Positions 1 to 7,552 of a stretch of 8,119 bases of DNA are shown here, piece after piece. How positions within the stretch are numbered: position 1 is the first letter of the stretch; each line of letters starts with the position of its first letter. The position numbers were made by a program, and so were the translations under genes. The DNA comes from AP-15 sp045802495. GTDB lineage: Bacteria > Pseudomonadota > Alphaproteobacteria > ATCC43930 > CGMCC-115725. The notes under the pieces were generated by a model. That model was not told the DNA's origin and ran no database searches. It was given only the letters and a program-made list of their open reading frames with translations. The stretch is taken from contig JBJMQW010000512.1 in NCBI GenBank assembly GCA_045802495.1, forward strand, positions 1-8,119, in the 5' to 3' direction.

Positions 1-1950
1 CCCGCCGGAGGAGATCTTTGGGCCGTTGGGCAGGGCCGAGCGCTTGAACTGGCTGCGTTCGAAGAAGCGGTGGAGAAAGACGCGCAGCCACTGCTTGATC
101 TCGATGAGGGTATAGGCGCGCTTTGCCGTCTCCGGAATATTCGACGGCCAATGACCGCGATCCGGCTCGCTCCACGCGTTCCAGGAGAGATAGGCGATCT
201 TGGACGGACCGAAGCCGAAGCGGGTCGTGTAGAAGAGGTTGAAATCCTGCAATGCGTAAGGCCCGACGATGCTCTCGGTCGATTGGATGACGCCGTCGGC
301 ACCGGGCGGCACCAGCTCCGGCGAAATGTCGGTTGCCAGGATGTCGTGAAGAATCTGCGCGGTTTTCGCGTCGACGTCGCCTGAGGCCACGACAAAGCGG
401 ATCAAATGCTGGATCAGGGTTTTGGGGACGGACGCATTCGGGTTGTAATGCGACATCTGATCGCCGACCCCGTAGGTGCACCATCCGAGACCAAGCTCGG
501 ACAGGTCGCCTGTCCCGACAACCAGGCCTCCACTGTGGTTCGCCAGTCGAAACAAGTAGTCGGTGCGCAACCCGGCCTGGACATTCTCGTAGGTCACGTC
601 GTAGAGGGCGTCGCCAGCGGCTGACGCGTGCCCGATGTCTTGCAGCATCTGCCGCGCCGCCGGCCGAATGTCGATTTCCGCGCCGGTGACGCCGAGCGCC
701 TTCATCAGGCGCCAGGCATTGGCCTTGGTCTTCTCCCCCGTGGCAAAACCTGGAAGAGTATAGGCGAGGACGTTGGCGCGCGGCATGCCCAGCCGATCCA
801 TGACCCGCGCCGATACGATCAGCGCCTGCGTTGAATCAAGCCCACCGGAGACGCCGATGACGAGCTTCTTCAGCCCGGTCGACCGCAAGCGCTGTGCGAG
901 GCCCTGGACCTGAATGTTATAGGCCTCGTAGCAATTCTCGCGGAGCATTGCCGGATCCGCCGGCACATAGGGAAATCGCTCGACGGCACGCCGCAGCGCG
1001 AGGGGCTCATCGGGCGCGGTAAACTCGAAGGCGATGGTTCGAAATAGTGCGCGATCCGCCACGCGGACGCTGTCGCCAAAAGTATTCGTGCGCATCCGTT
1101 CCTGGCGGATGCGGCCGAGATCGACATCGGCGACCGCCATCTGGGGCTCGGCCGAAAAGCGCTCGGTCTCGGCGAGCATCTCGCTCAGCTCGAAGATGCC
1201 GGCCTGGCCATCCCAGGCGAGGTCAGTCGTCGACTCGCCGGCGCCGGCCGCGGAATAGGCATAGGCCGCGATGCAACGCGCGGATTGCGACGCACATAAC
1301 AGCCGGCGCATTTCCGCCTTGCCGATCGTGATGTTGCTGGCGGAGAGATTGAGCAATATCTCTGCCCCGGCGAGCGCCGCCGCTGTGCTTGGCGGCTGCG
1401 GCACCCAAAGATCCTCGCAGATCTCGACGTGAAACGTAAAACCTGCGTCGCCTCGGGCGGCGAACAGGAGGTCTCGACCAAAGGGCGCCTCGCACCCGCC
1501 GACCGTTATCGACTGGCCGGCAATGTCCTGCCCCGACGTGAAGTGCCTTTTTTCATAAAACTCTCGGTAATTCGGCAAAAATATTTTCGGGACGACGCCG
1601 AGCAGCCGACCGTGATGGATCACGACACCGCAATTGTAGAGATGGCCGCCGTGCCGCAGCGGCGCCCCGATGACCATGACCGGGAACAGGCCCCGGCTCG
1701 CGACGATCAACCGATTGATTTGACGCTCAACCTCGTCGAGCACAGCGTCCTGAAAGAGCAGGTCGTCGATCGCATAAGCGGAAATGCCGAGCTCCGGAAA
1801 CACCATCACCGCGACCCGTGCGTTGTCGCCGGCGGCGACTAGATCGAGGATGTTGTCGGCGTTGGTCCGGGGAGCGGCAATTGCGGAGGGCGGGACGCAA
1901 GCGCCGATGCGGACGAATTCGTGCCGGTAGGGTGAGAAGTAGGGGGTCAT
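1..1950 (-). CDS. nadE: Glutamine-dependent NAD+ synthetase (3' end cut by window edge)
   Basis: This enzyme performs the last step of NAD+ synthesis in the cytoplasm: it amidates deamido-NAD+ using ATP and ammonia released from glutamine. The frame is open for 650 codons from ATG at 1950 to the window edge; long-form enzymes such as the Mycobacterium tuberculosis one are about 680 residues, so roughly 30 C-terminal residues are missing. The N-terminal half is a nitrilase-type glutaminase domain with the expected triad E53 (VFPELG), K122 (VPKIFLPNYREF) and C178 (EICEDLWVP). The C-terminal half, from about residue 345, is the synthetase domain, with the pyrophosphate loop SGGLDS at 368-373 and the TGDLSELGLGW and YGVGDQMSHYN motifs at 480-503. 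The start is supported by AAGGCGGG at 1960-1967 and by a gap of 22 bases after the dedA-like stop, which suggests co-transcription. Nothing in the visible part looks broken. Confidence 0.96.
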   Translation of the reverse strand, partial: MTPYFSPYRHEFVRIGACVPPSAIAAPRTNADNILDLVAAGDNARVAVMVFPELGISAYAIDDLLFQDAVLDEVERQINRLIVASRGLFPVMVIGAPLRHGGHLYNCGVVIHHGRLLGVVPKIFLPNYREFYEKRHFTSGQDIAGQSITVGGCEAPFGRDLLFAARGDAGFTFHVEICEDLWVPQPPSTAAALAGAEILLNLSASNITIGKAEMRRLLCASQSARCIAAYAYSAAGAGESTTDLAWDGQAGIFELSEMLAETERFSAEPQMAVADVDLGRIRQERMRTNTFGDSVRVADRALFRTIAFEFTAPDEPLALRRAVERFPYVPADPAMLRENCYEAYNIQVQGLAQRLRSTGLKKLVIGVSGGLDSTQALIVSARVMDRLGMPRANVLAYTLPGFATGEKTKANAWRLMKALGVTGAEIDIRPAARQMLQDIGHASAAGDALYDVTYENVQAGLRTDYLFRLANHSGGLVVGTGDLSELGLGWCTYGVGDQMSHYNPNASVPKTLIQHLIRFVVASGDVDAKTAQILHDILATDISPELVPPGADGVIQSTESIVGPYALQDFNLFYTTRFGFGPSKIAYLSWNAWSEPDRGHWPSNIPETAKRAYTLIEIKQWLRVFLHRFFERSQFKRSALPNGPKISSGG

Positions 1951-1972
1951 CTGCCGGTGCCCGCCTTGGCGC

Positions 1973-2593
1973 TCAGGGTCTCGATCGGCCTGATTTGAGC
2001 ATCGCCCAAAGCATCGCGATGATCCCGAATGCGGTCAGGCCACCAAAGACAAGCAGCGCAGTATTGCCGGACCCGACCAGCCGACCGCCGAGATTGCCGA
2101 CGGTGTCGCCGGCAAAGACCAGCATCGGCGCCCAGACGATTGCGGATGTGACATTCGCGAGCCAAAAGAGGCCGCGCGGCATGCGCAAGACGCCGGCGGC
2201 AAGAGGGACCACCGCCCGCACCGGGCCAAAGAAGCGACCGATGAAGACGCTCTTTCCGCCGTGCTTGGCAAAGAACCGCATCCCGCTCGGCAGCAGGTCG
2301 GGGTTGCGCGTGAACGGCCAGACCCGACAGAGCCCGCCGCCGTAGCGGCGCCCAAGCCAGAACGATACCGAGTCGCCGAGCACCGCACCGATAATCGCAC
2401 CGGCGAGCACCGGCCAGTACGGCAATGAGCCGGCCGACATCAATGTTCCGGCGACGATCAGGATCGATGTGCCCGGAAACAATAGGCCTAGAAACGCGAA
2501 CGATTCACCGAAGGATGTAATGAACATGACCGGGAATGCCCAGCCGGAATGGGCCGAGATGAAGTCGAGCGTCGGCTGAACAAGATGTTCCAT
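1973..2593 (-). CDS. DedA family inner-membrane protein (VTT/SNARE-associated domain)
   Basis: This is a 206-residue polytopic inner-membrane protein of the DedA/VTT family, whose members support membrane homeostasis and, in several bacteria, lipid-carrier or phospholipid flipping linked to the proton gradient. Visible family hallmarks, in order, are E30 and the LLFPGTSILIVAG re-entrant segment (37-49), GAIIGAVLGDSVSFWLGRRYG (66-85 region, with D74), and a block at 110-138 with IGRFFGPVRAVVPLAAG, in which R120 and R126 match the conserved arginines. Hydrophobic helices follow at about 141-163 and 178-199. The length fits the usual 190-220 residues. ATG at 2593 has a short AGGGG just upstream, so the site is weak but the start is the natural one. 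It is the first gene of a minus-strand pair with nadE. The exact DedA subgroup and substrate cannot be told from sequence alone. Confidence 0.93.
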   Translation of the reverse strand: MEHLVQPTLDFISAHSGWAFPVMFITSFGESFAFLGLLFPGTSILIVAGTLMSAGSLPYWPVLAGAIIGAVLGDSVSFWLGRRYGGGLCRVWPFTRNPDLLPSGMRFFAKHGGKSVFIGRFFGPVRAVVPLAAGVLRMPRGLFWLANVTSAIVWAPMLVFAGDTVGNLGGRLVGSGNTALLVFGGLTAFGIIAMLWAMLKSGRSRP

Positions 2594-2870
2594 GGCCCCT
2601 GGTATATGGCGCGCCCGAGACGGCAGACATCAGGCAGACCCGCAGTTTAACACGCCGGGGCGGGTGCATTCGCAACGAGAGCGGTCGACATCCGAAGGGC
2701 TGAATCTGCGAGCGGTTGCGCATTCTATGGGTACCGCAGACGCGGCAAGTCCCATTGTTGTATAAGGGCGAAGGTTTCGCGTAGGCGGATGTGGTAGGAG
2801 CGTCTCGCCAGGGACAACGAGTTTCGATCGGGCTACAAAAAATAAAGCCGGACTTACGCAGGGTGAATTT
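2594..2870. other. Divergent intergenic region, no gene seen
   Basis: These 277 bases separate the minus-strand dedA-like gene from the plus-strand hydratase gene, so promoters for both should lie here. I see no convincing protein gene and no RNA gene. Weak promoter-like pieces exist: a plus-strand TATAAG at 2761-2766 without a good -35 at 16-18 bases, and on the minus strand TTGCGA and TGTTAA separated by 17 bases (about 2651-2679). Neither is strong enough to call as a separate site. An A-rich run sits at 2836-2845, shortly before the hydratase ribosome binding site. Confidence 0.5.
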
Positions 2871-3656
2871 ATGCAAACTCTCGACGCGAGACAAAAGGCC
2901 GAGCGAATCGTCCGACTGTTCCGCAGCCGCCAGCCTACCGAGGTGTTGCCGGCAGAGCTTTACCCGGCGGATCTCGACGAGGCCTACGCGATCCGACAAG
3001 CCTTTGAGAAGATCGAGGAGGCGGCCGGGCGCGGCTCGATCGCCGGCTATAAGATCGGCCTGACGACTACCGTCATGCAACGGCTTTGCGGGATTGACGA
3101 GCCCTGTTACGGGGCAATCTTCGCGCGCGAGGTGCATCATCGCCACGCCGCGCTGTCGGCGGACAATTATTGCCGCATCGGGGTCGAGACGGAGATCGCT
3201 TTTGAGCTGGGCGAAGACCTGCCGCGAGACGCCGATCGGGACCGGATCGCTGAAACTGTCGCAAGCGCGATGGCGGCGATCGAGCTTATCGAAGATTTGC
3301 GGCATGATTACACTCGGCTCGATGCGGCGGCGATGGTCGCCGGCAATGTGTGGAATGCCGGGGTGGTCCTCGGAACGCCGGTTTTGGACTGGCAGAAGCT
3401 GGACCTAGCGTGGGTCACGGCCGAACTCTCGATCAATGGTCGGAGGATCGGCAGCGGGAACGGCGGCGACGTGATGGGGCATCCCTTGAATGCGCTCGCA
3501 TGGCTTGCGGACAAGCTAGCCACAGCAGGAACGCCATTGCGGCGCGGGATGATCGTAATGACGGGCAGCATGGTCCCGATCCAATACCCGGCCGCCGGCG
3601 ACCGGATCCTGGTTGAAATCGCCGGCCTTGGCACGGTCGAGCTTGCCGTGACGTGA
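2871..3656 (+). CDS. 2-keto-4-pentenoate hydratase / oxalocrotonate decarboxylase family protein
   Basis: This 261-residue protein belongs to the MhpD/DmpE/DmpH group of the fumarylacetoacetate hydrolase superfamily: divalent-metal enzymes that hydrate 2-hydroxypenta-2,4-dienoate or decarboxylate 4-oxalocrotonate in meta-cleavage pathways for aromatic compounds. The family length is about 260. The sequence shows GYKIGLT at 59-65 with a conserved lysine, the metal-binding E106-x-E108 in VETEIAF, the third metal glutamate E138 in AIELIED, and a late TGSMVP segment at 231-236. The start is well placed: a GGGTGA element at 2861-2866 precedes ATG at 2871. Hydratase and decarboxylase members are hard to separate by eye, and no ring-cleavage dioxygenase, aldolase or dehydrogenase gene is nearby, so the substrate is open. 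The next gene starts 36 bases downstream on the same strand. Confidence 0.9.
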   Translation: MQTLDARQKAERIVRLFRSRQPTEVLPAELYPADLDEAYAIRQAFEKIEEAAGRGSIAGYKIGLTTTVMQRLCGIDEPCYGAIFAREVHHRHAALSADNYCRIGVETEIAFELGEDLPRDADRDRIAETVASAMAAIELIEDLRHDYTRLDAAAMVAGNVWNAGVVLGTPVLDWQKLDLAWVTAELSINGRRIGSGNGGDVMGHPLNALAWLADKLATAGTPLRRGMIVMTGSMVPIQYPAAGDRILVEIAGLGTVELAVT

Positions 3657-3692
3657 TGCAGCCAACATAGCCGGCCGCTCAGGGAGGGCGCG

Positions 3693-5480
3693 ATGTTTTG
3701 GGTTGTCGTTGCAGTTTTGTATTTGGTACTGGCGGCGGTAGCTCCAAGCATCCTCGCACTGTTCGTAAACCGAGCGCGACCGGATTTCGGGACGCTTTCG
3801 CTGTCGCTGCGACTCGTGTTCGTGGTCATCGCGCTCATCTGTCTCGCGGCGACCTCGTACGTCCATGTCGAGTCGGACGAAATTGCCGTACTCAACAAGA
3901 TTTACGGCACCACCTCGCTGCCCGGCGAGCACATCATTGCGACAAATGGGGAGAAAGGCCCACAAGCGGAAATCCTGACCCCAGGCTGGCATCCTTGGTT
4001 TCTTGTCAATGTCGTTTACCAGGTCGAAAATAAAAAGGTCGTTTCCATCCCTGCGGGGAAATATGGTTTCTTGAACGCCAAGGATGGAGAGCCGCTTCGC
4101 CCGGATCAGTTCTTGGCCGATGCTTTTCCCCCCGAGCATGAGCTGGACATGCTCGACGCCCAATATTTCCTAACCCATGGCGGTCAGCGTGGGCCGCAAA
4201 CGACCATTCTGACCCCGGGCAATTACCGTCTCAACACCTATCTCTGGGACCTCAGCATCCACAACGCCGTCGATGTGGCTGAAGGTTTTGTCGGCGTCGT
4301 CAAATCCAACGTTCTCGACTCGGTGCATTTCGGCAATTTGGTCGCAGAAAAGCCGCCGTCTTGCGAGCAAAAGACGGTTAGGGCAGATGCGAACGGTGCA
4401 GCCGTCGCCGCCAATGAAGAGCAACCCGACGATGGCAAGCTCACCGCCATTCTCGTCCCGGTCGGGTGCATCGGCATATGGGAGAAAGCCCTGCAGCCAG
4501 GCCGCTATTACGTTAACGAGGCCGCCTACAAGATCACGATGATGAGCACTCGCGTGCAGACCTGGGAATTCAAGGGCGGTTACAAGAAACGATACATCGA
4601 TCTGAGCCTCGATCAGGCGGGCAACCTGACGCAGTCGCAACGCTCGCAGGACATTCCGGTGCCTCAAGGCGCGGCCGACCCGGCCATCACGCCGTTTGTC
4701 GAAGGCTGGCTGGTGCCCCTCGAACTCCGGGTTCTCGCCCAGGTCACCCCCGACAATGCCCCGTTTGTCGTCGCCTCGGTCGGCGGGCTGCCGGAGATCG
4801 AAAACAACATCATGGTTCCGACGATCCGTTCGATCGTGCGCAATGTTGTCGGCGCCCAGGGCCGGCATGTTTTGGATCTTGCCGACAATCGAGCCGAACT
4901 CGAGCACGCCGTTCAGGATGCCATCAGGCCCGAAGGATTGCGGGCCGGGATCGTCATCAAGGAAGTCAAGTTCGGGGATCCGGCATTGCCGCCTGAATTG
5001 CTGGTTTCGCGGCTCCGCCAGCAATTGGCCGATCAGCTCCAGGTAACCTATCAGCAGGAACAGAAAGCGCAGACTCAACGGATCGAGACCGAAAAAGCGC
5101 GAGCGACCGCCGAACAGCAACACCAGCTGGTCGAAGCCTTGATCGGGGTGCAGGTGGCCGAGCAGAACAAGAATGCCGCGAAGCTGCGCGGAGAGGGTCA
5201 GAAGCTCGAACTCGAGCAAGTCGCACAAGGGCAACGGGCACAAGCCGATGTGCTGGGTCAGGATCGTGTGCTGACGATCAACCTCGTTCAACAATTGCTC
5301 AAGACCATTCAGGAAAAGCCGGAAGTCGTTTCGCTGATCGGCCGGCTGGTGCCGCAGACCGTGGTGTCGACGGGCGGTCAGAGCACCGGGCTCGACAGCG
5401 CCGCGGCAATTTTCGGCGCGCTGCTCAGCAATAGCGGCGGCACGACACCGGCTCTTACCGGACCGTCGTCGAAGAAATGA
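3693..5480 (+). CDS. Membrane-anchored SPFH/band 7 domain protein (flotillin/prohibitin-like)
   Basis: This 595-residue protein has two N-terminal membrane helices (about 3-25 and 38-57), a large beta-rich region, a typical SPFH/band 7 section (about 335-445, with ELRVLAQV and the charged segment ending ALPPELLVSRLRQQ), and a glutamine- and glutamate-rich coiled coil (about 440-525). The tail at 560-595 is rich in Gly, Ser and Thr. SPFH proteins form large oligomeric rings or scaffolds at membranes and often control proteases or membrane domains. Residues 59-290 look like three related modules, each opening with a hydrophobic V-x-x-G pattern and closing with I-L-x-P-G or L-x-P-G followed by a tyrosine- or asparagine-rich strand (ILTPG at 94-98 and 172-176, LQPG at 267-270). 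The ribosome binding site AGGGAGG (3681-3687) is strong and fixes ATG at 3693. No NfeD-like partner gene is beside it. The exact subfamily is not recognised. Confidence 0.87.
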   Translation: MFWVVVAVLYLVLAAVAPSILALFVNRARPDFGTLSLSLRLVFVVIALICLAATSYVHVESDEIAVLNKIYGTTSLPGEHIIATNGEKGPQAEILTPGWHPWFLVNVVYQVENKKVVSIPAGKYGFLNAKDGEPLRPDQFLADAFPPEHELDMLDAQYFLTHGGQRGPQTTILTPGNYRLNTYLWDLSIHNAVDVAEGFVGVVKSNVLDSVHFGNLVAEKPPSCEQKTVRADANGAAVAANEEQPDDGKLTAILVPVGCIGIWEKALQPGRYYVNEAAYKITMMSTRVQTWEFKGGYKKRYIDLSLDQAGNLTQSQRSQDIPVPQGAADPAITPFVEGWLVPLELRVLAQVTPDNAPFVVASVGGLPEIENNIMVPTIRSIVRNVVGAQGRHVLDLADNRAELEHAVQDAIRPEGLRAGIVIKEVKFGDPALPPELLVSRLRQQLADQLQVTYQQEQKAQTQRIETEKARATAEQQHQLVEALIGVQVAEQNKNAAKLRGEGQKLELEQVAQGQRAQADVLGQDRVLTINLVQQLLKTIQEKPEVVSLIGRLVPQTVVSTGGQSTGLDSAAAIFGALLSNSGGTTPALTGPSSKK

Positions 5481-5481
5481 T

Positions 5482-6084
5482 TCACGCCAATACGAGGAGG
5501 CCGCCGCAGACAGCCAACGCGGCGATCCAGATCAGGTCAAGATTGATCCAGCCGGAACGCAGGAAGGCGAGACCGACCCATTCGTAAACGATGAACGAGA
5601 TCGTCGCCATCGTTGCCAGCATCGCAGCAGCATGAATGGCGAGAGCGGTCACTGCGACCGAGACTGTGCCAGACGCTGAAATGGCACTGGACGACCCCGA
5701 TAGGCACAGCGGCACCAGCGCTGGGAGCACCATCAACCCGGCGCCATGCGCAGTCGCCATCAGGAACGACCATAGCGCCAAGCCAGCGATACTGGCCCGC
5801 ATGCCGACGCGGACCCGCCGGCGGTGGCCTCGGAAGCCATGCCATAGTGCCCATCCCAACAGCACAACGCCAGCAGCACGGCGCACCAATTCGCGATCAA
5901 AGACGAAGCCGAACGCCAACACCGCGAGCAGTACGAGCCCGACGGAGGCCGCGTGACCGAGTGCGATTGGCGCCCAGGAAATAACCACAGCTCTCAAGCT
6001 CTGCCGATTCAGCCCGAGTGCTACGGCAAAAAGCCAACCCATGGCCGGGTTGAGGCCGTGGAAGGAACCGAGCCCGGCCAGCAC
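5482..6084 (-). CDS. Six-helix inner-membrane protein, possible metal or small-ion transporter
   Basis: I do not recognise this protein with certainty. It is about 200 residues and highly hydrophobic, with about six predicted helices (numbering from a TTG at 6087: 12-27, 32-62, 70-86, 101-128, 137-169, 180-201). Polar residues inside or near helices are notable: SFHGLNPAMGW (H10), ALGHAAS (H45), ATAHGAGLMVLP (H114) and AIHAAAM (H152). The G-x-x-H-x-L-x-P and G-H-A pattern recalls the NiCoT/RcnA/LysE-like transporters, which suggests metal or small-solute transport, but this is inference. The frame has no ATG before residue 16; the only usual starts are TTG at 6087 and the adjacent GTG at 6084 (used here), and neither has a clear ribosome binding site. 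The gene follows the methanethiol oxidase gene on the same strand after two hairpin repeats, so it may depend on translation or transcription of that gene. It ends one base from the SPFH stop. Confidence 0.72.
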   Translation of the reverse strand: MLAGLGSFHGLNPAMGWLFAVALGLNRQSLRAVVISWAPIALGHAASVGLVLLAVLAFGFVFDRELVRRAAGVVLLGWALWHGFRGHRRRVRVGMRASIAGLALWSFLMATAHGAGLMVLPALVPLCLSGSSSAISASGTVSVAVTALAIHAAAMLATMATISFIVYEWVGLAFLRSGWINLDLIWIAALAVCGGLLVLA

Positions 6085-6093
6085 CAACCAGGG

Positions 6094-6159
6094 CCAGAGC
6101 TGGGCTGGTGCCCAGCTCAGAGAGTCCCAGAGCTGGGCTGGTGCCCAGCTCAGAGAGTC
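6094..6159. repeat. Two perfect 33-base tandem repeats, each with a hairpin
   Basis: Positions 6094-6126 and 6127-6159 are identical, base for base. Each copy holds an inverted repeat with 9-base arms (GAGCTGGGC and GCCCAGCTC) around a 4-base loop, at 6097-6118 and 6130-6151. In the minus-strand transcript the stem can be lengthened past a T-T mismatch by about three or four further pairs. The array begins inside the TGA stop of the methanethiol oxidase gene and ends about 10 bases before the start of the membrane protein gene. No T-run follows either hairpin, so they are not typical intrinsic terminators. Possible roles are mRNA end protection, partial attenuation between the two genes, or simply a recent slippage duplication. 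The unit is 11 codons long, so the reading frame through it stays open. Confidence 0.95.
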
Positions 6160-7552
6160 AGGGATAGCAGTACGAATCCGACGAGCAGTCGCCGCCCTCG
6201 AGCCTAATCTGGTGCGGTCGGTGCCCTTTCGCCCATTCGATGAAAAACTTAGGGTCGAACGCGATCCCTCCCTGCGGGCCTGCGTCGAGCTTCACCATCC
6301 AACCCTGGACTCCCTCCGGGTAGAACTGCTCGTCGATCGCCCCATAGAGCGAATTGGTGAAGTAGACGCGCTTGCCGTCGCGGCTGATTTCCACCATCTG
6401 CGGCCCGCCATTGAGCGAGCCGTTCTTCGCCCCGGGATGACCGGCCCGCGAAACGATCCCGCCGATCCGCACAGTGCCGGTGAGCTTGGGTGCGAACGGG
6501 TCCGATACGTCGTATTGCCGCAAATCACCGGTACCCCAGCAAGCGACATAAAGAAAGCGATCATCCATCGACAAATCGATGTCGGTGACGAGTGGCGGCA
6601 CCGCCTTGAACCCTTGGAGCATCGGCGGCAGCCGATCGGGTTCGGCGGGCTCTGCAGGAATCTCAATGATCTTTCTGACGGCCCACCGGTCACCCTCGCG
6701 ATGCCACACCCAGATCGACGAAGAGAGGTCCTTGAGACTGACGACGCAATTCACGAAGCCATAGGCCTTTGTCGGGTCGTGCGCCGGGCGGAGTTCGAAG
6801 ACGAGCTGGTGCTCTTCGCCAAAATCAATCTCCTGCAGATGCTTGCGCTTGGTGAAATCCCAGAAGTGCAGACGGCGGCCGTATTTGCTGCCAAGCAGGA
6901 TCTCGGGAACGAGACCATTCTCGAATGTGTCGGGCGTGCCCCACTCGCTGGTCACCATCGTATCATAGCCGAGATGCCACCACCCGTCATAGCCGAGAAG
7001 CTGCGGCCCGCGGTCGACTTCCCAACGGCCGAGCGGCTCGAAGCTCTCGTGGTCCATAAGGAAGACCCCGCCGGGCGCCTTTCCCTCGGCGTTGCCGAGC
7101 GCCGTCACATAGATACCGCCGGGTCCGCAATGGACCGTATGAGGGCGCGTATAGCCGGTCTTTTCGGCGATCTCGGCGGGTTCGATGACTTTGACGATCT
7201 GCGGCCGGCGTGGATCGGGCTTGGTGTCGAGAATGTAGATGCGCGAGGATCGGAGCCCCGGCACGACCAGATATCGCCGCTCGACATGCGGATGCGGCGC
7301 GTTCGGGCAGAGGCAGGACGAGCAGGCGTTCCACCCGAAATGATGGAGCTCGTCACCCGAATTCGGCATTTCGACGGTACCGACAATCCGCGAAAAAGTC
7401 GCCGATCCGGGCTCGACGTCCACGACTGCGATCGCGTCCGGCCGCTGCCGTGCCGGGTCGAACGCTGCAACATAGGCCAGTCTTTCAGCGGGCGCACTCA
7501 TCGCCATTCGCGGCGATGGATAGAATGTCGGGTCCGGTCTCCAGATCGCCAT
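6158..7552 (-). CDS. mtoX: Selenium-binding protein SBP56 family, probable methanethiol oxidase
   Basis: This 464-residue protein is a full-length member of the SELENBP1/SBP56 family. Bacterial and human members oxidise methanethiol to formaldehyde, hydrogen sulfide and hydrogen peroxide (EC 1.8.3.4); the bacterial enzyme is copper dependent and periplasmic in Hyphomicrobium. Clear hallmarks are DELHHFGWNACSSC at 67-80 (H70, H71, C77, C80), SSRIYILDT (102-110), IEPAEI, H138 and H141 in RPHTVHC, DDRFLYVACWGTGDLRQYD, GGPQM, GKRVYFTNSLY, QFYPEG and the C-terminal GGDCSSD. I see no signal peptide at the N-terminus, so a periplasmic location is not supported by sequence alone. ATG at 7552 has a very strong AGGAGGAGG site (7557-7565). 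The SCO1 and MauG-like genes found beside some mtoX genes are absent here; a membrane protein gene follows instead. The symbol reflects family membership, not proven activity. Confidence 0.93.
   Translation of the reverse strand: MAIWRPDPTFYPSPRMAMSAPAERLAYVAAFDPARQRPDAIAVVDVEPGSATFSRIVGTVEMPNSGDELHHFGWNACSSCLCPNAPHPHVERRYLVVPGLRSSRIYILDTKPDPRRPQIVKVIEPAEIAEKTGYTRPHTVHCGPGGIYVTALGNAEGKAPGGVFLMDHESFEPLGRWEVDRGPQLLGYDGWWHLGYDTMVTSEWGTPDTFENGLVPEILLGSKYGRRLHFWDFTKRKHLQEIDFGEEHQLVFELRPAHDPTKAYGFVNCVVSLKDLSSSIWVWHREGDRWAVRKIIEIPAEPAEPDRLPPMLQGFKAVPPLVTDIDLSMDDRFLYVACWGTGDLRQYDVSDPFAPKLTGTVRIGGIVSRAGHPGAKNGSLNGGPQMVEISRDGKRVYFTNSLYGAIDEQFYPEGVQGWMVKLDAGPQGGIAFDPKFFIEWAKGHRPHQIRLEGGDCSSDSYCYP

Noticed and set aside
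70..1842. Several plus-strand open frames opposite nadE.
   Set aside because: The minus-strand frame gives a continuous NAD synthetase with all catalytic motifs, so these are shadows; their composition is Arg-rich and uninformative.
2505..3305. Minus-strand open frame spanning the intergenic region and the start of the hydratase gene.
   Set aside because: It overlaps both the dedA-like gene and the hydratase gene, has no ribosome binding site of note and no family resemblance.
4170..5294. Minus-strand open frame of about 374 codons inside the SPFH gene.
   Set aside because: It is antisense to a well-supported gene, has low-complexity Leu/Arg/Asp-rich composition and no recognisable domain.
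6094..6159. Hairpins as intrinsic terminators.
   Set aside because: The stems are strong, but neither is followed by a T-run on either strand.
6094..6159. Start of a CRISPR array.
   Set aside because: The two 33-base units abut without spacers, and no cas gene is present.
6130..6160. TGA at the end of the selenium-binding protein followed closely by a hairpin, resembling a selenocysteine insertion signal with an open frame beyond it.
   Set aside because: Family members end at or near the GGDCSSD tail, so the TGA is a normal stop. The hairpin loop lacks the features of a bacterial SECIS, and the same hairpin is repeated in the intergenic gap. Members bind selenium without encoding selenocysteine.
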